Assembly (NCBI GenBank): GCA_027577415.1
Contig: JANBQS010000579.1
Span: 1 to 15,200 of the forward strand
Length of the DNA: 15,200 nt
Reading direction: 5' to 3'
Source of the DNA: Coemansia sp. RSA 922
Taxonomy: Eukaryota; Kickxellomycota; Kickxellomycetes; Kickxellales; Kickxellaceae
Position 1 is the first letter of the stretch; every line of letters starts with the position of its first letter. The notes beneath the pieces are model-generated. The model did not search any database, was not told where the DNA came from, and worked only from the letters and a program-made list of their open reading frames with translations. This document shows, piece by piece, positions 1 through 7,410 of this stretch. Both the position numbers and the translations under genes were made by a program.

Positions 1-146
1 TTCCCAGTAGTATACTGGCGCAGCAAATGGAAACAGTACAACATTCGACAAAAGAATGGTCTACGGCGCTTGGATGCAAAAGTGGTAATTCGTTGTTGGG
101 GAGAGAGTTTGTTCAAGGCTGCCCTCTTGAGTAATCTACATCTCAT
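1..146 (-). CDS. Possible 5' end of a divergent gene with a mitochondrial presequence (runs off left edge)
   Basis: On the minus strand an ATG at 146-144, in a favourable context (A at -3), opens a frame that stays open to the window edge: 48 full codons and no stop. The predicted N-terminus has many Arg and Lys, no Asp or Glu, and interspersed hydrophobics. It ends in LLRQYTTG, which resembles the R-x-Y/S-T type of mitochondrial presequence cleavage site. These are known traits of mitochondrial targeting peptides; that this is a real gene is inference. It would be divergent from PDX2, with about 190 bp between start codons. A caveat is that the plus strand is also open across 1-270 in one frame, so openness alone proves little. 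The mature protein lies outside the window and cannot be named. Confidence 0.35.
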   Translation of the reverse strand, partial: MRCRLLKRAALNKLSPQQRITTFASKRRRPFFCRMLYCFHLLRQYTTG

Positions 147-335
147 TTTGCGGCTTGGAGCTGGCAGTGGATTCAGAGGCTGGGTGCTGAGGTGGTACCA
201 AATCACCGTGTGGGGAACAACGGAAGGCGGGGAATTCGCACAGCCTGTTATCGTGCGCTCTGGGTTATAAGGTGGTCTTTTATCCTTTTCTTCTCCCCTT
301 ACTACTTTTTCATCTTCCTTTTTTTACTACTTTCA
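147..335. promoter_or_regulatory. Upstream region of PDX2, possibly a bidirectional promoter
   Basis: This short gap lies between the PDX2 start codon and the possible divergent start at 146. It holds a TATA-like TTATAAGG near 264-271, about 65 bp before the PDX2 ATG. A strongly pyrimidine-rich tract (about 272-334) then leads up to the ATG, as is common in fungal promoters and leaders. No specific operator is recognised. Confidence 0.4.
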
Positions 336-1037
336 ATGGCCAAGACTCTGACGATCGGCGTTCTCGCGCTCCAGGGAGCATTCATCGAGCACATCCACGC
401 GCTAAACACCTTGCGCAGCTCCGAGCACATAAGCGACGTCGTCGAAGTGCGCACCAAACAAGAGCTCGACCTTGTCGATGCGCTTATAATCCCTGGCGGC
501 GAATCAACCGCCATTGCGCTTATCGCCGAACGCTGTGGCATCCTAGAAGACTTGCGCGAGTTTGCGCGCACTAAGCCTACTTGGGGTACTTGCGCCGGCC
601 TCATCCTACTGGCAAAAACGGCGATCCACACGAAGAAGGGAGGACAACAGCTGCTTAATGCATTGCCAGTGACTGTATCGCGCAATCAATTTGGCCGTCA
701 GGTCGATTCGTTTTCTATCAAGCTTAGCTCGCAGTGTCTGGAACATGTGTCAGAGCAATGTGCGACGGGCGTGGTGGAGCCTTTTGAGTATGTGTTTATT
801 CGCGCACCGGCTATTGTCTCGGTCGATGACTCAGAGGTCGAGCCTCTAGTAAAGCTGCCGCCGGGACATGGCCAGACGGAGGCTTCGGAGGACGGACTGC
901 TGGTTGCAGTCAAGTACCGTAAGATGCTGGGCACTTCGTTCCACCCCGAGCTTACCAACGACACTCGGTGGCATCGCTACTTTGTCCGCATGGCACTGTC
1001 ACAAGAGGACTCGGCAGTAGAAGCCCTTGCTGCTTAG
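336..1037 (+). CDS. PDX2: Pyridoxal 5'-phosphate synthase glutaminase subunit (PdxT/SNO family)
   Basis: 233 aa, the usual size for the family. PDX2 hydrolyses glutamine and channels ammonia to the PDX1/SNZ synthase for cytosolic vitamin B6 synthesis. The class I glutamine amidotransferase triad is visible: Cys86 in the nucleophile elbow GTCAGL (84-89), then His203 and Glu205 in FHPEL. Also present are the family signatures GVLALQGAF (8-16) and the oxyanion-region PGGEST (53-58), plus the SRNQFGRQVDSF stretch (115-126). The frame extends upstream to 192, but only the ATG at 336 (context TTCAATGG) puts GVLALQG at the N-terminus as in homologues. Single exon. The PDX1 partner is not in this window. 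The identification is firm. Confidence 0.96.
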   Translation: MAKTLTIGVLALQGAFIEHIHALNTLRSSEHISDVVEVRTKQELDLVDALIIPGGESTAIALIAERCGILEDLREFARTKPTWGTCAGLILLAKTAIHTKKGGQQLLNALPVTVSRNQFGRQVDSFSIKLSSQCLEHVSEQCATGVVEPFEYVFIRAPAIVSVDDSEVEPLVKLPPGHGQTEASEDGLLVAVKYRKMLGTSFHPELTNDTRWHRYFVRMALSQEDSAVEALAA

Positions 1038-1078
1038 AAGGGCTGATCGAATCTGTGTATCTGAGTCAAGCCACTCGA

Positions 1079-1084
1079 AATAAA
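1079..1084 (+). promoter_or_regulatory. Likely polyadenylation signal of PDX2
   Basis: AATAAA lies about 42 nt after the PDX2 stop codon and before the next gene's leader, a suitable position for a 3' end processing signal. Cleavage position is not determinable from sequence alone. Confidence 0.45.
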
Positions 1085-1180
1085 TCTCTTATAGCTCTTG
1101 TGTCTTGCCTCCCAACTCAATTTTCCTTTTAGTTCTTTTTTTATATATATCGTGTTTGGCATTTTAATCGAATCGAATTG

Positions 1181-2203
1181 ATGGATATTGACGAAATTCT
1201 TGTGCAGAGCTCCGCTATTGACACTCACGACTTTGCTGACGAGCCTCTCCTTATGCGCGTCGAGCGAGTGACGGCAGCACTGAACAGAGAACTCGAAGAT
1301 ACGGTAGAGAAGCGGTGTCTCGAAATAACCTCATTCGCAGCAAACGCGGGCTTGATACGGCCAGTGGCGACTAAAAAGGAGCTGAAAAAGTACAGAAAGG
1401 ATGGCGAAGAGCAGGCCACCCGCGACATTATCCTAAAGTACCGCTTGCGCGAAGAACAGCTCCTACAGAGCGGCCCACTCGATATTCCATGGGGTCTCAA
1501 GTGGCTCTTGTCGTATGTCGTTCTGATTGACTCTCCAGTTATTGGTCCTGGGAACATGGAGAAAATGACCAGCGTCGTTCAGAGATGGCTCAATGCCATG
1601 GCTAGTGCAGACATCTATGAAGTGAAAGATCGCTTGGAAGATCTGACAAAGTTTGTTGACTGTGCTCGTGAGGAGCTCTTGGCCTCGTGTGCGCTAGCTA
1701 AACAGTTACCTGGAATGTTCAATTCCGCCTGTAGCTTGCTGTATGCCGGCGCGCTACGCAGCTTGTATGTCGATAAGGGGTTGCCCAAATGGGTGCTTGC
1801 CGACAGGCGAAATAGCGAAGGTGGTGAGCGGCTGATGCCAGATCACATGGTTCAGGACCTGTCGATTGAGCAGGCCCGCCAGCTTGTTTCAGGGATTGTG
1901 GCTGATGATGCGCAGTGCACACGTAGTCGGCCTGTCGATATCCTAGTACGGTCTGTGGGAGTATGTGGCGACGATGGCCTGCACATGGTCTCGGCGTGCG
2001 TGTTTGATCGCCAGAATATGGCGGCTGTGGAGGGTGAGGACCCGATTGTACTCCGATTTGAGACTGATCTGGCGAGTAACTTAATCCCGGGCCAGGTCAT
2101 CGAAGCTACCTTGTATACGCTCAGCGATGGGTGCAACTATATCGATGCCGTCACTATGATATGGCCGAGCTACTCGCCCCTGGACTACGTGAACTTGTAC
2201 TAA
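1181..2203 (+). CDS. Probable Arb1-like subunit of the Argonaute siRNA chaperone (ARC) complex
   Basis: 340 aa, single exon, starting at the ATG at 1181. A basic helical stretch lies around 64-96 (ELKKYRKDG). A central helical region (130-200) contains LPGMFNSACSLLYAG (176-190). The C-terminal half looks like beta-strands and ends in VIEATLYTLSDGCNYIDAV (307-324) and WPSYSPL. From memory of the family, Arb1 proteins carry a similar order: a helical block, a PG-x-FN-x-ACS-x-L motif followed by aromatic/Gly residues, then an EA-T-V/L-x-x-L-x-x-G-x-WY-D segment and a terminal SFY motif. In fission yeast Arb1 acts with Arb2 and Ago1 in siRNA maturation and heterochromatin silencing. The match is by eye and needs a profile search. 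Without it this is a conserved-looking hypothetical protein. Confidence 0.55.
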   Translation: MDIDEILVQSSAIDTHDFADEPLLMRVERVTAALNRELEDTVEKRCLEITSFAANAGLIRPVATKKELKKYRKDGEEQATRDIILKYRLREEQLLQSGPLDIPWGLKWLLSYVVLIDSPVIGPGNMEKMTSVVQRWLNAMASADIYEVKDRLEDLTKFVDCAREELLASCALAKQLPGMFNSACSLLYAGALRSLYVDKGLPKWVLADRRNSEGGERLMPDHMVQDLSIEQARQLVSGIVADDAQCTRSRPVDILVRSVGVCGDDGLHMVSACVFDRQNMAAVEGEDPIVLRFETDLASNLIPGQVIEATLYTLSDGCNYIDAVTMIWPSYSPLDYVNLY

Positions 2204-2357
2204 AGGTCCAGTGTCTGCAAGCCCTAAGCGAATGGGGCTTGCTAACACGGATTTACTGCGCAAAATGTAGTCAATCATTTTTTTTGTATTTCTCTTCACA
2301 ATACTTTATTCTGCATAATTTTGCAACATCTCTCTCTTTTTTATTTATTAAACAACA

Positions 2358-3026
2358 ATGGACGGAGACAATGCGCCATACACTGCGGACATTGCCGCCA
2401 TGTGCTCTGACTATGTCAAACAGGCGGAGATTATCACTGGGTTTACGGAGAGCGACGCAACTCGTCTACTGTTTGTCAAGGCGGCAGCGATAGCAGCGGA
2501 TAGCACTGATGATACGCAAATTGTGATGATCGAATGTCAGAGTCGCGACCACCTTGTTGCCAGCATCCGGGACGAGGCTGTTGTTGACCCATCGGGCCTA
2601 GATAAAGTTGTCATCAAGTACACGCCGACATTTGATATGTTTCGAGCACTGTTGGCGGCATGGCACTGTGGTCTCAGCACAGAGGAGTCGCCTAGTGATG
2701 CAATGGATTCGGAGGCCGGCTTTCTGGTGTGGGACGAAAATAGACGGGCGGAGTGTAAAGATTTGAGTACGCCCGATTACTTGTTCGTTGACGGCATTGG
2801 CGCGGTGACATCCGATGCAAAGTAAGCTGCATAAATGGTGATATTGTCTTTGGACCCAAGATGCTTGATTTCTAATTGTGAGTGTCTATTTTGCGTTTTT
2901 TATATTCTTATTAGTATGTCGGTGTTCTGGGGCCTGTTAAACAACACCCTGGATTATATTAATCGGCGTCGGAAAGCCCAGGGTCAGGGCGTATGTCAGC
3001 TGGTCGTAGGCTTAGCGGACGAATAA
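2358..3026 (+). CDS. Two-exon gene: small protein with a degenerate RecA/Rad51-paralogue-like core
   Basis: Exon 1 is 2358-2821, the intron 2822-2914 (93 nt; donor GTAAGC, CTAAT branch-like site at 2872-2876, acceptor TTAG) and exon 2 2915-3026, giving 191 aa. Without splicing the frame stops at a TAA inside the donor after 155 aa, just past a Walker B-like strand. Spliced, it gains FWGLLNNTLDYINRRRKAQG, then strand CQLVVGLAD. The order resembles a RecA core: a helix where the P-loop helix would be (GFTESDATRLLFVKAA, but no GKT/GKS), strand TQIVMIEC (about 53-60), helix, strand VVIKY (84-88) and helix, strand DYLFVDGIGAV (about 140-150), helix, strand. This recalls XRCC2, SWSAP1 or Shu-type recombination factors, some of which lack Walker residues. 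The splice is well supported; the fold assignment is inference. The start context AACAACAATGG is good. Confidence 0.6.
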
Positions 3027-3246
3027 GCGGAACAAGGTTCTGGAACAAACAAAGGGAGGCAGCTGATGCGATTAGTTCAGCAGTCTTATCACATGCCGTA
3101 ATTACAATATAAAACGCACACATATGCCTCGTAAATGGATACAGACAGAGAGAATATTCATCCAAAAAATAAGGCCCGGAGAAATACATATTTTGTACAG
3201 AATTGGATTTGCAAAACTACAGAAGAAGACGTATGAAAAAAAGAGA

Positions 3247-4200
3247 TTAAGATGTTAGAAAGTCAATAGAGGTTTTAGCCTGTGACTGGCCATCCGCGAG
3301 TGGCAAAGTAGTAATGTGAGGCTCACTAGCATTAGTAAGTGGGGGTGGGTCGCGGGAGAGTGCTATGTTCGAAGTGCTTGAAGAAGTCTTGAAAGATGCA
3401 ATAGAGCCAGGTGATAAGAGGCCGGACATTCCGCCAGATAGCGGCTGAGGGTTCCAATACTCGGCGGACACATCGGCTAGAGTATAGACGCGTGAGCGGG
3501 ATGTAGAAGAAATCAATGGCGACGCTGAAAACTCGGCCGCGGCTGCCAGCGTCTCTAGGGAAGCGGCTGGATCGGTAGATTGGCTGAATGAAAAAGACGA
3601 GGTGCCAGCATGTGTAAGCGTGACTGCTGAAACATTTTCCTGAGAGTGGCGGCGGGTGCTGTTGTTGCTGCTGCTGCTATACCGGCGACCTCCGAAGCTA
3701 GGGGGTGAGGCCCCGTGAGAGAAATGTCCGTCAGCTGAGTACGCTGGCGACGGCTGCGGCTCCAGCCTCCTGCGTTTTCTGCCGTCGACATCGGACAAGT
3801 CACGCACTTTGTCTTGAAGTTCTCTAATATACAAGGCGCAATGCTTCAAAATTTCGAGCTTTTGCAGGCGTCTCTGATTACATATTTCTGGAATAAGGCT
3901 CTGTATCTCGTTGAGTTCGTTATTGGTACATTCCCGACGCCTGCGCTCCATCGCCGAATGCGCCGCGCGTCTTTTACCATCGCGTTCCTCCGCGGAGGAA
4001 CTGGCGGCTGCGACTCCCGGGTGGAATGGGACCGTAGTTGTCATTGCGTGATGGCTCGGGTGCCCGTGTTGGTAGAAAATGCCGCTAGTAGCTGCGACAT
4101 GGGGCGGATAGTCAGCCGCCGGACTAGTATAGCCCTGTAGCTGGGGCGGGTATTCATTGTTGTAGACATATCCCTGAAAGTAGCCAGTAGTATGATCCAT
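3247..4200 (-). CDS. bHLH transcription factor 1 (group B-type basic region)
   Basis: 317 aa from the ATG at 4200-4198. The bHLH domain spans about residues 77-132: basic region RRAAHSAMERRRREC, helix 1 NELNEIQSLIP, a short loop, helix 2 LQKLEILKHCALYIRELQDKV. The basic region carries the H5-E9-R13 combination (His, Glu, Arg), known to favour CACGTG-type E-boxes. A GRKRRR stretch (about 140-145) could be a nuclear signal. The flanks are Ser/Pro/Tyr-rich and probably disordered. The frame extends 26 codons upstream to an ATG at 4278, but that extension is hydrophobic and its context weaker; the 4200 start (ATCATGG, A at -3, G at +4) is preferred. It is divergent from a second bHLH gene with a closely related domain. 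Target genes cannot be read from the sequence. Confidence 0.85.
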   Translation of the reverse strand: MDHTTGYFQGYVYNNEYPPQLQGYTSPAADYPPHVAATSGIFYQHGHPSHHAMTTTVPFHPGVAAASSSAEERDGKRRAAHSAMERRRRECTNNELNEIQSLIPEICNQRRLQKLEILKHCALYIRELQDKVRDLSDVDGRKRRRLEPQPSPAYSADGHFSHGASPPSFGGRRYSSSSNNSTRRHSQENVSAVTLTHAGTSSFSFSQSTDPAASLETLAAAAEFSASPLISSTSRSRVYTLADVSAEYWNPQPLSGGMSGLLSPGSIASFKTSSSTSNIALSRDPPPLTNASEPHITTLPLADGQSQAKTSIDFLTS

Positions 4201-4308
4201 GATTTGTAAGGATATGAGATAAGATATATGAGATAAGAATGTGAAAACTAAAAGCTGGCAAGGGGTAAATGAAATCATTACTTTCTTTTAGGACGGGCGT
4301 GGCTCGCT

Positions 4309-4317
4309 CTATTTATG
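4309..4317 (-). promoter_or_regulatory. TATA-like element of bHLH gene 1
   Basis: Read on the minus strand this is CATAAATAG, roughly 110 bp before the preferred start codon at 4200 and about 30 bp before the alternative ATG at 4278. A GAGCGAG motif lies immediately next to it. This is promoter-like by position and composition only. Confidence 0.35.
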
Positions 4318-7185
4318 TGTCTAAGCGAGCAAGCGAATGTCAACAAGGAAGTATGTAGCGCGAAGATCTGAAACAAAAATTCTCTGGAGTGGGCATAAAG
4401 GGGGTGGGTGCCTGACCCATCGGGTGTGTAATACATTATCTCTTCCGAAGAGGATGCTAACAAGCCTGGGAAGAATATATGACAAGAGAGGGGGTGGTGA
4501 TCTACCAGCGGGTGGTTAACAACTTTGTCCTCAGTTTCAGAAAAAATATTTATTGAGCAACGAGGAAGGCTGGCGTTTTATCTCCTTGCAGATACGAGCG
4601 TGTGCATGCTCGGGAAAGCACGGCCCAAGATAGGCAAGCGGCGCGTGCATGTGTATTTTTTTTTGCGCTCCCCCCCTCAAAATGCAGTCAATCTTTCGCA
4701 ACAGCAAACAAAAAAAGAGGGGCAATCTCTGCGCACCACGGGTTGACAACGAATAGAGCGCGGCCAGTGTGGATTTCACATGCGCCGCAAATGACTGAAG
4801 AGGATAGCGCACACACTTGCTCCGTGCAGGCTCTATTTCCGAGAGCGGTCAAAGCTGTAGGGAGTGGTCTTCGCCATTAAGTGCCGTTTTTGGATGGCCC
4901 GCGACAGGAGGATCTGCTCTTTACCCTCACACACACACGCACGAGGAGTGTGCCCGCGCATCTTGTCACACAAGCCAAGCGAAGCGGAGAGAAACTGCCT
5001 AGCCCAACAAGGGCGGGGGAAAAAGCAGTCCTGGCCAATGCTTGCCCAAGGCCGAGTAAAAAAAAAAAAAGTAGGGACTGCCGTAAGCAGGAACACGATG
5101 CAGTACGCCCCATTGCACGTGAGTATTTCTGCGAATCGGGACTAATTTCTCTATGCCGTTCACTTTTCTTCTTTGGCAGCCACTGCAATGCAATGTGCGA
5201 CGCTAATTGCAAGAGATTTGTTCAGGCGAACGCTATTGGACAGTATATGGTCTGGCACACCTCTTTGACGCATAAGCTTTCAGTGCTCAAAAATGGCTAG
5301 CAAAGCTACCCACGTTGCTGCTTCCTGCAGCATGAGCCTAGAAAAAAATCGTTCCACCTTCACAATATGCATATATGCATGTGGCACACATTCGCCGATG
5401 CAGTATCTCATCCCTTCTCCGAGGTGCAGTTATCGTACAAAACCAGCTTCGTACAAACAATGACTTTGCTGCCCACAAAATTAGACAACTAGTGCTCCCA
5501 TGCTCCAGTCAAACTCCTTATCTATATGCGACAATTGTACAAAGCCGGAGCCACTCAGCACCATTATCATGTGTCAAACTCACTTGCAGGGCAATCAAGC
5601 CAAACTCACATAATATCTCCATTGTTGTTAGTAGCGCGAGCGATTGTTGAGAGCCGCTGATAAAGTGTGCTGGTACAAAGTGCCGCCAGCACTGGTGATA
5701 AGCTGTGCACAAATCCCGAAGAATAACTGGTTATGAAATACATTATAATAACATGTGGTAATCGGTATTAAAATTAGGTTAATATCAATGTACATTTGGA
5801 AATATATATCTGCCTAATCTTTAATCTTTCAATTTTTGTACTGCAGGCCATCAATGGCTTGTCCATTCTCCCCTTGGACCTTTGAACTCGCGGAACTATC
5901 AATCCCAGTGCGCAGATTATCTTTATTATACAAATCACTGACACTTTATTGCCCGTGCTTGGAATTGTATTCAAAGGGTTCCGGGTTAAACACAGCAAGT
6001 ACGCCTATATACTTCATTGGTCAGTGGATATTGATGGGAGGGCGGATGAGCGGCCAAAATAATTAACAGGAACACGGAAGTGGATGCCTGTCAGGCGGAA
6101 GACGAGGAATGGCCCGGAGGATCCGTGAAATAGATTGACAATCTTTACAATAGGCAATCGTGAGTGGTTACCAGCGACACATTCTTCGGCCCCTTTTAGC
6201 ATCGCGTGTGTGCTATCTTCGCTAAATAGCGCAGGGAAATGATCCCGATGCAAGAGTGTATGGCCATAAAGATGCAACATTGCACTGGTGTGTGAGGGCG
6301 TGCAGGACGCCACCGTGTATATTCAAGGTGAGACTTTTCCTGTTCAGCCACAGCAACGGAGCGCATGCTGGTTTCGCAGGCTTGCCAAGAACTTTTTCAT
6401 TCAGACGCATGGCTGCGGGGGGTCATACACACGCAGCAAAACAAAGTTTTCTGTGCAATACCACATAACTTTTTCTCCTCTTCCCCATATATGTCTATGC
6501 CACATGCAGCTATTCTGACTATTAGATGTTGGACTAAAATTACTGCCGAATCCCCCACCGCCAGTTTACCCGCTTAATCGTCCGTGATTGTTCTTGCTAC
6601 GCTCCCCTTCTCTCTCAGTAGCAGCGCATGCAGCCAGCGACGCCTCTACCCCCTCTCCGCGTCCATTCACAGAAGCATATGTTCGTAGTTAGTATATGCA
6701 CTCTTGTATCTCAATGGCAGTTGCTGGGACACTCTGTAATATGCGGATACGCGCTCGCCTGAAATGCCTCAGCCATCAGGCGGGGAGGAGAAGAATATGC
6801 CGCACGGATAGGCGTAAAGCAGAGTCTCGTATTGTCCCTACGTCACATCTTTCCCCCCGCATACCACTTGTAGTGCCATTCCAAATGTCTACTAAGCTGT
6901 TTGGCGAGCTCTCCACATATGCAAAAGAAGCGCATTTCTCTCTTTGCATCGGTGTGGCGTGCTGCCTCAACTAGGCACTTGCGAATAGCGTCGGCTATGT
7001 GTGGAGAACGCCAGCTCTCTCTTTTTTTTTTACTCTAATTTACGTCAAGCGCCAGCAGCTGTTAGAAAAGTTAGCTCGATGGAGCGAGAGAGCGAGCGAA
7101 AAGCACTCCTGCGTATTGTATTTTGACCTGCTGCGAGCAACACTTGTCTGCTCTGGCCATGGCAGGGCAGGAGAGGAGTTTTTGC
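4318..7185. other. Large gene-free region between the two divergent bHLH genes
   Basis: No frame here resembles a known protein, and the open frames are short and of biased composition. No tRNA-like B box (GGTTCGANTCC) was seen. Visible elements are one CACGTG at 5116-5121, a (CA)n stretch near 4926-4937, a run of 13 A at 5058-5070, a 14-bp perfect palindrome at 5367-5380, an AT-rich patch at about 5730-5846, and an intron-like signal at 5119-5179. Most likely it is the shared upstream regulatory region of the two transcription factor genes, perhaps with an unannotated noncoding transcript. Confidence 0.5.
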
Positions 7186-7192
7186 TATAAAT
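7186..7192 (+). promoter_or_regulatory. TATA box candidate of bHLH gene 2
   Basis: TATAAAT at 7186-7192, about 220 bp before the ATG at 7411. It is followed by a T-rich, pyrimidine-rich leader. A second TATAAAT occurs at 7223-7229. Either could position transcription start. The leader also holds a short upstream ATG frame (7267-7311). Confidence 0.4.
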
Positions 7193-7410
7193 TGAGGCTG
7201 GTCTGACTACAATTTTCTCTTTTATAAATTTCTTTTTGTCTATTTTTCAATTTTGCTCTATTCTATATGTTGTTGTATTTGTTAAGACTACTCGTTTGTA
7301 AGCGTTATTAAATAATTATTTTGTAACACAACACATCTATTTTGCCCTTCAGCTTCTATTAGAGACAATCGATTCATTCGTAACTTTGCCATTGTATCGA
7401 CTAAGCGATT

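Noticed and set aside
1..270. Plus-strand frame open from the left edge to a TAA at 268-270, as a possible 3' end of an upstream gene
   Set aside because: The reading is very Trp-rich, has no recognisable motif, and would end only 65 bp before the PDX2 ATG. The minus-strand reading of part of this stretch has better features.
302..685. 127-codon minus-strand frame across PDX2
   Set aside because: Antisense to a firmly identified gene; composition is that of a shadow frame.
5058..5070. Run of 13 A and the nearby (CA)n tract as functional elements
   Set aside because: Simple-sequence tracts of this size are common in fungal intergenic DNA; nothing specific can be inferred.
4881..5300. 139-codon plus-strand frame in the bHLH intergenic region
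   Set aside because: It begins at GTG with no in-frame ATG near the start, crosses a poly-A run and a (CA)n repeat, has biased composition, and resembles no known family.
5765..5846. Second intron-like stretch (GTATTA, CTAAT, TTTTGTACTGCAG) in an AT-rich patch
   Set aside because: Weak donor, CAG acceptor unlike the supported introns here, and no meaningful coding sequence on either side.
6014..6313. 99-codon minus-strand frame in the bHLH intergenic region
   Set aside because: No recognisable motifs, no promoter evidence, and length compatible with chance.
4201..7410. tRNA, transposon or CRISPR content in the large gap
   Set aside because: No B-box consensus, no terminal inverted repeats with a transposase frame and no regularly spaced repeats were seen by eye.
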